Assembly (NCBI RefSeq): GCF_021729085.1
Contig: NZ_JAJSAR010000002.1
Coordinates: 930,001 to 994,000, forward strand
Source: Pseudohongiella sp. O18
Lineage (GTDB): Bacteria > Pseudomonadota > Gammaproteobacteria > Pseudomonadales > Pseudohongiellaceae
DNA: 64,000 nucleotides
Reading direction: 5' to 3'
Of the stretch, positions 17,339 through 25,404 are shown piece by piece. The translations under genes were made by a program, and so were the position numbers. How positions within the stretch are numbered: the first letter of the stretch is position 1; each line of letters opens with the position of its first letter. Under the pieces are notes generated by a model. The model did no database searches, was not told the origin of the DNA, and was given only the letters and a program-made list of their open reading frames with translations.

Positions 17339-18212
17339 CAGATTCTTCTTCCTGCTTTTGGCGGCCGTAACCCAGAATATCGTCCAGTGGACGTTTGGCC
17401 AGCGCCATCGCCTCGTCCTCATCAATCAATTTGTCCGGATCTACCGGCTCGGCATCGGGATCCTCACCTGCATCGCTGTCTTCATCAGGCAAAACAAGTA
17501 CGCGACCCTCGTGCTCTTCACCCAGGTCCAGCTCCGGGTTCAACTGGTCAAGGTCACGGATTTCGGCCAGTGGTGGCAGTTCCTGAAGGCTCTTTAGATT
17601 GAAATGATCAAGAAAGTGCCTTGTGGTCGCAAACATGGCTGGCCGACCGGGCACATCACGGTGCCCCACTACCCGTATCCACTCGCGATCCAGCAGGGTA
17701 CGGATAATCGTCGAGCTGACGGCAACGCCCCGGATTTCCTCAATATCCCCGCGGGTTATCGGCTGGCGATAAGCGATCAGACCCAATGTCTCCAGCAGAG
17801 CACGGGTATAACGCTGTGGTTTTTCCTCTGACAGCCGGCCTATCCACGGACTGAGATGCTGGCGTACCTGAAAGCGGAACCCCGAGGCCACTTCCTTGAG
17901 TTCGAAGCCGCGACCCTCGCACTGCTCTGCGATCCGGGCCAGTGTCTCACGGATCTGATCGTTTGCGGGGCGTTCTTCTTCCACGAACAGCTCTGCCAGC
18001 GCTGCTACCGACAGCGGCTTGCCAGCAGACAGCAGCAGCCCTTCAATGATCTGCTGCAGCAGGCTCTCGTCTATTTCCTGCGGCGCGTGGGTAATTTCCT
18101 CTACTGCCGCTTCCTGCTCTTCAGTCTGGCCATCGCTGGCGTCTGTGTCGGGACCCTGAGCGTTTTGCTGCTCGTCATCCCGCTCATTGTCTGTCATTGC
18201 ATCCGTACTCAT
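17328..18212 (-). CDS. scpB: segregation and condensation protein B
   Basis: ScpB joins ScpA and an SMC protein in the condensin complex that organises the chromosome. The protein is 294 residues. The core of two winged-helix domains spans about 48-210 and contains ALLETLGLIAYRQPITRGD and the GRPAMFATTRHFLDHF end. Both tails, about residues 1-45 and 215-294, are long and very acidic, as in many gammaproteobacterial ScpB proteins. It sits 24 bases after scpA and overlaps rluB, the usual scpA-scpB-rluB order. Confidence 0.93.
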   Translation of the reverse strand: MSTDAMTDNERDDEQQNAQGPDTDASDGQTEEQEAAVEEITHAPQEIDESLLQQIIEGLLLSAGKPLSVAALAELFVEEERPANDQIRETLARIAEQCEGRGFELKEVASGFRFQVRQHLSPWIGRLSEEKPQRYTRALLETLGLIAYRQPITRGDIEEIRGVAVSSTIIRTLLDREWIRVVGHRDVPGRPAMFATTRHFLDHFNLKSLQELPPLAEIRDLDQLNPELDLGEEHEGRVLVLPDEDSDAGEDPDAEPVDPDKLIDEDEAMALAKRPLDDILGYGRQKQEEESDDK

Positions 18213-18236
18213 ATCAACTGACTCATTTCTGTTCTG

Positions 18237-19061
18237 TTAGCTGCGCGCCTTGATGTGGATGGGAGCAAACGGTTCATGCTGCACGATATCCACCAGTGAA
18301 TCCTTGATCAGTTCCATTACCGCCAGGAATGTAACTACCACGCCTAACCGGCCCTCTTCCCGCATCAGCAGGGATACCAGCGGCACAAAACGCTCACTGG
18401 ACAGACGCACCAGGATCTCAGCCATTTTCTCCCGGGTGGAGAGTGTCTCGCGCTGCACCTGGTGATGCTCGAACATATCAGCACGTCGCAGGGCACCTGC
18501 CAGCGCCGCCAGAATTTCGTGCAGCTCCACGACCGGGTCAGGTGAGGTCCGCTCAAGCTGCGGGCCTTTGGCACCGGCCAGATAAATGTCGCGCTCTATG
18601 CGTGGCAGATTATCCAGGTCCTCGGCAGCCTTTTTATAGCGCTCATACTCCTGCAGACGGCGAATCAGCTGGGCGCGCGGATCCTCTTCGTCCTCTTCCT
18701 CGTCCTTGCTGCGTGGCAACAGCATGCGCGATTTGATCTCTGCCAGCATGGCAGCCATCACCAGGTATTCGGCAGCCAGCTCAAACTGGTGCGACTCCAT
18801 CAGATCAACATAGGCCATGTACTGCTCGGTGATCAACGACACATCAATATCGAGGATATCGATATTCTGTCGTTTGATCAGGTACAGCAGCAAATCCAGC
18901 GGCCCTTCAAAGGCCTCAAGAAAGACTTCCAGCGCGTCCGGCGGGATATAAAGATCCTGCGGCAGCTGAGTGATGGCTTTGCCGGCAACATAGGCAAATG
19001 GCATCTCGGTCTGCGGTCTCAGCTCCTGATTGCTGGATTCAGTGTCGGTCATTTCACTCAT
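18237..19061 (-). CDS. scpA: segregation and condensation protein A
   Basis: ScpA is the kleisin that bridges the SMC heads. About 274 residues, with the family start region FEGPLDLLLYLIKRQNIDI near 50-70, AAEYLVMAAMLAEIKSRMLLP near 105 and the C-terminal winged-helix segment VTFLAVMELIKDSLV. I place the start at the ATG at 19061; the one three codons later is equally possible. The open frame upstream to 19370 lies within trpS and is not real. It follows trpS by 13 bases. Confidence 0.92.
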   Translation of the reverse strand: MSEMTDTESSNQELRPQTEMPFAYVAGKAITQLPQDLYIPPDALEVFLEAFEGPLDLLLYLIKRQNIDILDIDVSLITEQYMAYVDLMESHQFELAAEYLVMAAMLAEIKSRMLLPRSKDEEEDEEDPRAQLIRRLQEYERYKKAAEDLDNLPRIERDIYLAGAKGPQLERTSPDPVVELHEILAALAGALRRADMFEHHQVQRETLSTREKMAEILVRLSSERFVPLVSLLMREEGRLGVVVTFLAVMELIKDSLVDIVQHEPFAPIHIKARS

Positions 19062-19074
19062 CGCAAATTGGTCT

Positions 19075-20289
19075 TCATCGATAGGCCAGCCCCATCGCTT
19101 CGCGAACATCACGCAGCGTTTCACGGGCGGACTCGCGAGCCTGCTCGCAGCCATCAGCCAGAATGGAGCGCACAAGGTCAGGGTCTTTTTCGTACTGACG
19201 GGCTCGGTCCTGGATCGGTTCAAGTTCAGCCACCACCGCATCAATAACTGGCTTTTTGCAGGCCAGACAGCCGATCCCCGCATTGCGACAGCCGTCCTGT
19301 ACCCAGGCTTTGGTGCTGTCGTCGGAGTACACTTCGTGAAGCTGCCATACCGGACACTTGTCCGGGTCACCCGGATCGGTCAGACGCACCCGCGCCGGAT
19401 CCGTGGGCATGGTGTTTATTTTTTTGGCAACCGTGTCCAGTTCTTCGCGCAGAGGAATGGTATTGCCATAGGACTTGGACATTTTCTGACCATCCAGACC
19501 CGGCATCTTGGCAGCAGGCGTCAGCAGCGCCTGCGGCTCCGCCAGGATCATCTTGCCACTGCCTTCCAGGTAACCATACAGACGCTCGCGGTCCCCCAGA
19601 GAAATATTCTGTTGTTCACGAATCAAAGCCTGCGCTCGTTCCAGGGCATCGTGGTCACCCTTCTCCTGATAGGCGGTGCGCAGCGTCTGGTAAAGGCGCG
19701 CGGCCTTCTTGCCCATTTTCTTGACGGCAGCAACCGCATTCTCCTCAAAGCCAGGTTCACGACCGTACAGGTGATTGAAGCGGCGTGCCACTTCACGCGT
19801 CAACTCCACATGCGCAACCTGGTCAGCGCCCACCGGTACCTGGCCGGCTCGGTAAATCAGAATGTCGGCGCTTTGCAGCAGGGGGTAACCCAGAAAACCA
19901 TAGGTTTCCAGATCCAGGTCTCGCAGCTTCTCCTGCTGGTCCTTGTAGCTCGGCACTCGTTCCAGCCAGCCCAATGGCGTCATCATGGACAACAGCAGAT
20001 GCAGCTCAGCGTGTTCCGGCACGCGCGACTGGATGAACAGCGCAGCCGAGCCCGGGTTCACACCGGCAGCCAGCCAGTCAATGACCATGTTCAGAGCATG
20101 TTCTTCAATCATTTGAGGGGAGGCGTAATGGGTGGTAAGCGCATGCCAGTCAGCCACAAAAAAGAAGCACTCAAACTCGTGCTGTAGTTTGACCCAGTTC
20201 TTCAAAACGCCATGATAATGGCCAAGATGCAGCTGCCCGGTCGGACGCATCCCCGACAGTACCCGTTTTTGTGATTCCACTGTAGACAA
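19075..20289 (-). CDS. trpS: tryptophanyl-tRNA synthetase
   Basis: A class I aminoacyl-tRNA synthetase of 404 residues that charges tRNA(Trp). The HIGH signature appears as HLGHYHG near 22 and the KMSKS loop as GQKMSKS near 265. It is longer than the 330-residue E. coli type and belongs to the long form found in Pseudomonas, with an insertion that holds a short cysteine cluster, CRNAGIGCLACK, near 340. It stands in the yciO-trpS-scpAB-rluB run. Confidence 0.95.
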   Translation of the reverse strand: MSTVESQKRVLSGMRPTGQLHLGHYHGVLKNWVKLQHEFECFFFVADWHALTTHYASPQMIEEHALNMVIDWLAAGVNPGSAALFIQSRVPEHAELHLLLSMMTPLGWLERVPSYKDQQEKLRDLDLETYGFLGYPLLQSADILIYRAGQVPVGADQVAHVELTREVARRFNHLYGREPGFEENAVAAVKKMGKKAARLYQTLRTAYQEKGDHDALERAQALIREQQNISLGDRERLYGYLEGSGKMILAEPQALLTPAAKMPGLDGQKMSKSYGNTIPLREELDTVAKKINTMPTDPARVRLTDPGDPDKCPVWQLHEVYSDDSTKAWVQDGCRNAGIGCLACKKPVIDAVVAELEPIQDRARQYEKDPDLVRSILADGCEQARESARETLRDVREAMGLAYR

Positions 20290-20374
20290 ACGACCCTCTC
20301 CCTTTCGCTAAAAAACAAGGCCGTATTATGGCATGAAACAATGACGGCGTACGGACTTTAAACGCGCCGCAGCC

Positions 20375-20995
20375 TTACTGGAATGGCGCCGGATCACCCT
20401 TGCCTGCACGGACAAGTTGTGGACTGCCGTCGACCAGATCGACAACCGTGGTTGCCTCAAGGCCGCAGGCGCCACTGTCCACGATCAGATCCACCAGATT
20501 ACCCATCTGTTCCTCGATGTCATAGATCTCGGAAAGCGGATGTTCCTCGCCCGGCAGAATCAGACTGGTGGTCATCACCGGCTCGCCGGTTGCCTCCAGT
20601 AGCGCCTGCGCAACCGCATGATCGGGGATTCGCAAGCCGATGGTTTTTCGCTTTGGATGCATAAGCCGGCGCGGCACTTCGGCGGTGGCCGGCAGGATGA
20701 ACGTATAAGGGCCAGGTGTGTAGGCCTTGAGCAGACGATAAGCACTGTTGCTGACACGAGCATAGGTGGCAATTTCCGAGAGATCCCGGCACATCAGAGT
20801 CAGGTTATGCTTGTCAGACAACTGCCGAATACGGCGAATGCGCTCCAATGCGTTCTTGTCGCCAATATGACAGGCCAGTGCGTAGGTCGAATCTGTCGGG
20901 TAAACCACCACACCGCCACCCAGCAGTATATCGGCGGCCTGACTGATTTTGCGCGGTTCCGGATTATCCGGATGTATTTCCAGCGTTTGTGCCAT
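20375..20995 (-). CDS. yciO: YciO-type member of the Sua5/YrdC/YciO family
   Basis: A 206-residue protein related to the threonylcarbamoyl-AMP synthase TsaC. It shows YPTDSTYALAC near residue 33, HPKRKTIGLRIPDH near 110 and VDSGACGLEATTVVDL near 170. YciO proteins bind RNA and some have weak TsaC-like activity. TsaC itself is normally encoded elsewhere (near aroE/dprA), so this is probably the YciO branch. It begins the operon with trpS, scpA, scpB and rluB, as in Pseudomonas. Confidence 0.85.
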   Translation of the reverse strand: MAQTLEIHPDNPEPRKISQAADILLGGGVVVYPTDSTYALACHIGDKNALERIRRIRQLSDKHNLTLMCRDLSEIATYARVSNSAYRLLKAYTPGPYTFILPATAEVPRRLMHPKRKTIGLRIPDHAVAQALLEATGEPVMTTSLILPGEEHPLSEIYDIEEQMGNLVDLIVDSGACGLEATTVVDLVDGSPQLVRAGKGDPAPFQ

Positions 20996-21249
20996 AACCG
21001 TTAATCGAGATCCTTGGTTGTTCCGTGTGTTAATGGGGCTGAGTTTGACTCAAGACCTGAGCGCCTTTCGGTTCGCCGTCAGCCCGGGTTTGCCTTTGTA
21101 CAGGGACTTTCCTATGATCGGCATCCTCGATTGGCGCCGCATCACAAAGGGTGCTAACCCGAAAAAGTAGCAAACAATAACAGGCCGCCTGAGCAAAGTC
21201 GACCAATGCAGGTCGGCATGGCCGGCGGCTACACAAACGAGGAATTTCA

Positions 21250-21549
21250 ATGCTCTATGCCATCATCAGCGAAGACGTCGAGAACAGCCTGCCACTGCGC
21301 ATGCCGGTCCGCCCGGCCCACCTGACACGCGTGGAAGCGCTCAAGGCCGAAGGTCGTCTGATCATTGCCGGACCGCACCCGGCCATCGACAGCAATGACC
21401 CCGGCGATGCCGGATTCACTGGCAGCCTGATCATCGCCGAATTCGAGTCTCTGGAGGCCGCCCGCGCCTGGGCTGACGAAGACCCCTACGTCAAGGCTGG
21501 CGTCTACCGCAGCGTCACGGTCAAACCCTTCAAGCAGGTATTGCCCTGA
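21250..21549 (+). CDS. yciI: YciI-like protein
   Basis: A 99-residue protein of the YCII family, a small ferredoxin-like fold. It has the conserved histidine in [17 protein letters not shown] and the GPHPA pattern, with DPYVKAGVY near residue 78. CGAGGAATTTCA precedes the ATG. The role of YciI is not well known; related domains act as small enzymes or modules. It stands alone between divergent yciO and a convergent prolyl isomerase. The 254 bases upstream hold a TTTGCC/TATGAT pair spaced 18 apart near 21090-21120 that could be its promoter. Confidence 0.9.
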   Translation: MLYAIISEDVENSLPLRMPVRPAHLTRVEALKAEGRLIIAGPHPAIDSNDPGDAGFTGSLIIAEFESLEAARAWADEDPYVKAGVYRSVTVKPFKQVLP

Positions 21550-21563
21550 CAAGCGGCCCGCAA

Positions 21564-22220
21564 TCAGGGCGTGGGTGCCGGTCGCAGATCCGGGTATTCA
21601 CGATCCAGAATCGCGTTCCAGACTATCAGATCAATGGACTTGCGCTCCCACAGGGGCGCAATGTCACCCTCAATGGTCACCTTGACCATCGTATCCCCGC
21701 GACGAATGCTGTTAACAACATCCATGCCACTGGTCACATAACCGAAGACCGAATGCCCACCATCCAGATGCGGCGTGGGCAGGTGAGTTATAAAAAACTG
21801 GCTGCCATCTGTACCCGGACCCGCATTGGCCGTGGATATCACGCCCGGCCGATTGTGACGCAGATTGGTCTCACCGCTAAAGGTATAACCCGGGCCACCA
21901 CGGCCGGTTCCTTCCGGATCGCCGGTCTGGATCATGAAGCGCGGCTCGACGCGGTGAAAAGTCAGACCATCGTAGTATCCACGCATGGCCAGATTGACAA
22001 AATTGGCCACCGAGGTTGGCGCGGCCCGCTCGTTCAGGCTCAGCACGATGTTGCCCCGACTTGTCTCTATCGTGGCGGTGATACCCTGGGCTGAAACACT
22101 CGCCATCCAGCTGAGCGAGAGACCTGCTGTCAGCACAAACTGGAACACAAACTTCAGCAAACCACGCTTTGCATACAATCCGAATTTCAACGCAACCTCC
22201 CATTCAATCGCATTAACCAT
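21564..22220 (-). CDS. periplasmic peptidyl-prolyl cis-trans isomerase, cyclophilin type
   Basis: A cyclophilin of 218 residues with an N-terminal signal or anchor of about 45 residues ending SVSAQG. The core has [19 protein letters not shown] and GSQFFIT, the catalytic arginine and binding pocket of PpiA-type enzymes. It should speed folding of exported proteins at proline bonds. It starts 5 bases after xthA, so the two share a transcript. The first 13 residues before the basic stretch suggest the start may lie slightly downstream. Confidence 0.9.
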   Translation of the reverse strand: MVNAIEWEVALKFGLYAKRGLLKFVFQFVLTAGLSLSWMASVSAQGITATIETSRGNIVLSLNERAAPTSVANFVNLAMRGYYDGLTFHRVEPRFMIQTGDPEGTGRGGPGYTFSGETNLRHNRPGVISTANAGPGTDGSQFFITHLPTPHLDGGHSVFGYVTSGMDVVNSIRRGDTMVKVTIEGDIAPLWERKSIDLIVWNAILDREYPDLRPAPTP

Positions 22221-22225
22221 CTACG

Positions 22226-23017
22226 TCACTTCGTATCAACAGACATCAAACCCGCATCCAGATCCAGTGTTACCGGTGCGTGGTCAGAAAAAAATGCGTC
22301 CGTATAAATACCGGCCGCTTTCACTGCAGGCACCAGGCCTGGCGTTATCACGTGGTAGTCGAGACGCCACCCAACGTTCCTGGCGCGTGCCTGACCGCGA
22401 TTCGACCACCAGCTGTACTGCTCTGGCTGCTGATTGACCAGCCGGAACGAATCAACATAACCGACTTTATCATATAGCGTATCCAGCCACGCGCGCTCTT
22501 CAGGCAAAAAGCCCGAGTTTTTCTGGTTGGCCCGCCAGTTCTTCAGATCAATCGGCTTATGACACATGTTCCAGTCAGCGCAGATGACATATTCGCGGCC
22601 ATCAGCGCGAAAACGCTTCAGTAGTGGCAGAAAGCGATCCAGAAATTCGAACTTGAAGGCCTGCCGCACTTCGCCGCTGGAGCCGGAGGGCATATACAGC
22701 GATATGACACTCAAGCGACCAAAATCCGCCTGCAGATAGCGCCCTTCACTATCAGCTGCCTCCCAGCCAAGGCCGTACTGGACGCGATCGGGCTCGCGGC
22801 GCGAGAGAATTGCCGTACCCGAATAACCCTTTTTCTCAGCATCACAGTAGTAACAGTAGTAGCCCTCGGGCCGGAAAACAGAGTCCTGCAGCTGGGCATC
22901 CTGCGCCTTGGTTTCCTGAATACAGAGAACGTCCGCGCCATGATCAGCAAACCAGTCGAAAAAGCCTTTTCGGGCGGCCGAGCGGATGCCGTTAGCGTTA
23001 AATGTGGTGATACGCAT
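22226..23017 (-). CDS. xthA: exodeoxyribonuclease III family nuclease
   Basis: A 263-residue AP endonuclease/3'-5' exonuclease of base-excision repair. The metal and catalytic residues are in place: FNANGIRSA at the start, IQETKAQ, ADWNMCHKPIDL (Asp and Asn of the active site) and the final FFSDHAPVTL. Within the family it is closest to the short ExoA/XthA forms. It is transcribed away from the small-peptide gene on the other side of a 280-base gap. Confidence 0.92.
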   Translation of the reverse strand: MRITTFNANGIRSAARKGFFDWFADHGADVLCIQETKAQDAQLQDSVFRPEGYYCYYCDAEKKGYSGTAILSRREPDRVQYGLGWEAADSEGRYLQADFGRLSVISLYMPSGSSGEVRQAFKFEFLDRFLPLLKRFRADGREYVICADWNMCHKPIDLKNWRANQKNSGFLPEERAWLDTLYDKVGYVDSFRLVNQQPEQYSWWSNRGQARARNVGWRLDYHVITPGLVPAVKAAGIYTDAFFSDHAPVTLDLDAGLMSVDTK

Positions 23018-23174
23018 ACCTGTTCCCGTCTGCCAGAGCTAAAAACGCGCAAGTGTAACCCCGCAGGGATGGGTCAGCAATTGACTCAACCCGACCAGTC
23101 GGACTGAAAACCCGTCATTTTGCCGCCAAAACGTTACGCTCTACCGCACAACGAAAAATATTTACAAAAAAGTG

Positions 23175-23202
23175 TTACCTTAATTCGCATTTGTGTTACT
23201 AT
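23175..23202 (+). promoter_or_regulatory. candidate sigma-70 promoter of the small peptide gene, with direct repeats
   Basis: TTACCT (23175-23180) and TACTAT (23197-23202) are 16 bases apart, about 97 bases before the small ORF. The heptamer GTGTTAC occurs at 23172-23178 and again at 23193-23199, exactly 21 bases or two helical turns apart, overlapping both boxes. This suggests a regulator site. Confidence 0.5.
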
Positions 23203-23298
23203 ACGCATCGTTGCCAAGGCCCAAAACGCCGAAAGTAACAAAACAGGAAACACACCGTTGTTTTAAAACGTTTCGAGAGCCCAAAAGGAGAGATATTC

Positions 23299-23400
23299 AT
23301 GAGCGAACTGATCATCAGCGCACGAGCCGCATTGATCACAGTCACTGTTGTAACAGCTTCAATCGCTGTTCCAGTACTGACCATCCTGGCAAACAGCTAA
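23299..23400 (+). CDS. 33-residue predicted membrane peptide, unknown function
   Basis: A short gene too small for usual cut-offs. The peptide begins MSELIISARAAL, has a single hydrophobic stretch of about 22 residues (11-32) rich in Val, Thr, Ala and Ile, and ends ILANS. AAAAGGAGAG stands 6 bases before the ATG, an excellent ribosome binding site. A promoter lies upstream, and a structured 3' region ends in a strong terminator at 23608. It is the only coding feature I see in the 670 bases between xthA and moaB. It does not match a toxin or regulator family I know; a lone membrane helix of this size occurs both in type I toxins and in small membrane regulators. Confidence 0.6.
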   Translation: MSELIISARAALITVTVVTASIAVPVLTILANS

Positions 23401-23410
23401 TTGCCAGATG

Positions 23411-23447
23411 GTTCTGCCCCTTAAAGGCAGACCTTGCGCCAGGCGCA
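23411..23447 (+). other. two adjacent hairpins after the small peptide gene
   Basis: GGTTCTGCC pairs with GGCAGACC across CCTTAAA (23411-23433, one bulge), and TGCGC pairs with GCGCA at once after it. A further short stem, TCAGG with CCTGA, lies near 23490. No T run follows, so these look like a structured 3' untranslated region rather than terminators. Confidence 0.45.
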
Positions 23448-23607
23448 CAATTTCGGTGTCGCACCACAGACTCAGGTAGCAGACACCCGTCTCAGGATCC
23501 GACCCTGAGCAAATTAAAGATTCAGTGAATTCGCGGCTACACTGCCCAACAGGAAGACGCAGATTCAACAGGTTTTGCTAGTGCTATATCCGCGTGGACG
23601 GTTTTTT

Positions 23608-23646
23608 CGCCAGCTCTGACTTGTCAGCGCTGGCGTTTTTATTTTT
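23608..23646 (+). terminator. rho-independent terminator of the small peptide transcript
   Basis: CGCCAGC (23608-23614) pairs with GCTGGCG (23629-23635) around an inner TGAC/GTCA stem, followed on the plus strand by TTTTTATTTTT. It lies about 210 bases after the small ORF and faces the end of moaB, which comes from the other strand. Confidence 0.85.
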
Positions 23647-23686
23647 GGTCCTGGAATGTTTTCAGGGCAGGCTTGCCCGGCCTGCA

Positions 23687-24205
23687 TCAGGCCACTGTCT
23701 TCAGCTTGTCCACAAAATGACATGGTTTGTGGCGACTATCGAGCTGCTGCGCAATGATCCCTTCCCACGCCGTTCTGCAGGCGCCCGTTGAGCCAGGCAT
23801 ACAGAAAACGATGGTACCGTTGCTGATCCCGGCAAAGGCGCGGGACTGAATGGTAGAACTGCCGATCTCTGCGTGAGAAAGATAACGGAAAATCTCACCA
23901 AACCCATCAATATGCATGTCCAGCAGCGGTGTGACCGCCTTGACGGTATTGTCCCGATGCGTAAAACCGGTGCCGCCGGTCAGTAACACGGCCTGCACCT
24001 GATCATCTGCGATCAGTGTGGCAACCAGCGCGCGCAGTTTATAGGTGTCGTCTTTGACAATATGCTTTGCAAGCACCTGATGCCCGGCGTCTGTCAGACT
24101 CTGCTGCAGAAAACGCCCTGAACTGTCTGTCTCCTCAGTGCGGGTATCAGAGACGGTCACAACGACCGCATTCACAGGCTTGAAGCCTGACTCACCTTTG
24201 CTCAT
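23687..24205 (-). CDS. moaB: molybdenum cofactor protein MoaB
   Basis: A 172-residue MoaB/Mog-type protein that binds molybdopterin. It has VVTVSDTRTEETDSSG near residue 15, the TGGTGFTHRD loop near 77 and the CMPGSTGACR segment near 135. It follows moaA by 9 bases. MoaB is usually thought to adenylylate molybdopterin or to be dispensable where MogA is present. Confidence 0.94.
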   Translation of the reverse strand: MSKGESGFKPVNAVVVTVSDTRTEETDSSGRFLQQSLTDAGHQVLAKHIVKDDTYKLRALVATLIADDQVQAVLLTGGTGFTHRDNTVKAVTPLLDMHIDGFGEIFRYLSHAEIGSSTIQSRAFAGISNGTIVFCMPGSTGACRTAWEGIIAQQLDSRHKPCHFVDKLKTVA

Positions 24206-24214
24206 GCTTGCTCA

Positions 24215-25333
24215 CTAACCTCCAGTCATATTCATCAAACGCACAGGCTGCGCATAGTCCTGCTCATAAAAATGGTGTCGCTCTGGCTTCAGGTCCATGG
24301 CCGCGATAATCGCTGCCTTGAGCTCATCGCTGGCGGGCTCCCGCTCCAGATCAGCCAGTGACAGTTCATCCGGTGGTGGAGGTGCCAGATCAGCCACCGC
24401 CCCGCGATGTCCGCGCAGTACCGCGCGCAGATCTGAGGAGTGTTCGTTGCCAAGGCACAACAGCAGGCGGCCTTCCACAGTAACGCGCACGCGATTGCAG
24501 TCAGCGCAGAAATTGTGCGACATCGGTGAGATAAAGCCGATTCGGTTGTCGTAGCCGGCTACGTTGTAATATTTTGACGGGCCCGCAGTCTGAGCATCAG
24601 TGCTGACAAGCGTATACCGACTCTGAATCTGCTCGCGGACCCAGTCGTTACTGCAGACGGTGTCTTCACGGGCATGATCCGAGGCCTGCCCCAGCGGCAT
24701 TTCCTCAATAAAAGCAATATCCACGCCCTGCTCCAGCGCGTAGTCGGTCAGGGCCATTACTTCGTCATCGTTATAACCCTTCATGATGACGCTGTTAAGG
24801 CGTATACGCTCGAAACCCTGTTTTCTGGCCTCGGCTATACCTGCCATGACGCGCTGCAGACTGCCAACCCGGGTAATACGTTTAAAGCGATCGGCATCCA
24901 GGCTGTCGATACTGATGTTGATGCGATTGACACCTGCATCACGCAGCGGCCCTGCCAGTTTTTCCAGTTGCGCTCCGTTGGTGGTAAGCAGCAGCTCATC
25001 CAGCCCTGGCAATCGTCCAAGCGCCTCGATCAGCGACATGACGTTGTTGCGAACCAGCGGTTCACCACCGGTCAGGCGCAGGCGTCTGACACCCAGTTCA
25101 GTAAAGGCCTTGCCGAGCTGGTAAATCTCTTCAAGGCTCAGCACCTGCCGTCTGGGCAGAAAGGTCATTTCTTCGGTCATGCAGTACACGCAGCGAAAAT
25201 CGCAACGGTCTGTCACCGACAGACGCACATAGTCGACACGCCGTCCGAAGCGGTCAATCAGACCCTCTTTCTCGGCATTCGCTATCACGGCATCAGTAAC
25301 CGCGTTGTCAGTGGTACTACTGCTTACACTCAT
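24215..25333 (-). CDS. moaA: GTP 3',8-cyclase, radical SAM
   Basis: MoaA starts molybdenum cofactor synthesis by rearranging GTP. The radical-SAM cluster CDFRCVYC lies near residue 48, and the second cluster comes from CADCNR and a third cysteine in LLLCLGN. The chain ends with the conserved double glycine (MTGG). I take the ATG at 25333 (MSVSSST) as start; a GTG three codons earlier is open too. It closes the ccm transcript: ccmI lies 70 bases upstream. No molybdenum-cofactor riboswitch is visible in that short gap. Confidence 0.95.
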   Translation of the reverse strand: MSVSSSTTDNAVTDAVIANAEKEGLIDRFGRRVDYVRLSVTDRCDFRCVYCMTEEMTFLPRRQVLSLEEIYQLGKAFTELGVRRLRLTGGEPLVRNNVMSLIEALGRLPGLDELLLTTNGAQLEKLAGPLRDAGVNRINISIDSLDADRFKRITRVGSLQRVMAGIAEARKQGFERIRLNSVIMKGYNDDEVMALTDYALEQGVDIAFIEEMPLGQASDHAREDTVCSNDWVREQIQSRYTLVSTDAQTAGPSKYYNVAGYDNRIGFISPMSHNFCADCNRVRVTVEGRLLLCLGNEHSSDLRAVLRGHRGAVADLAPPPPDELSLADLEREPASDELKAAIIAAMDLKPERHHFYEQDYAQPVRLMNMTGG

Positions 25334-25404
25334 TATCCACACTCAGAGGGAGGCAACACATTTTGCCTGCCATTTGAAAACGACTTGTCGAGCCAACTGT
25401 CGGC

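Noticed and set aside
23193-23528. A 111-codon frame overlapping the 33-codon peptide gene
   Set aside because: It begins inside the promoter, has no ribosome site and a random-looking basic composition.
25343-25404. A molybdenum cofactor riboswitch before moaA
   Set aside because: The gap is too short and only a simple AGGCAA/TTGCCT hairpin is present.
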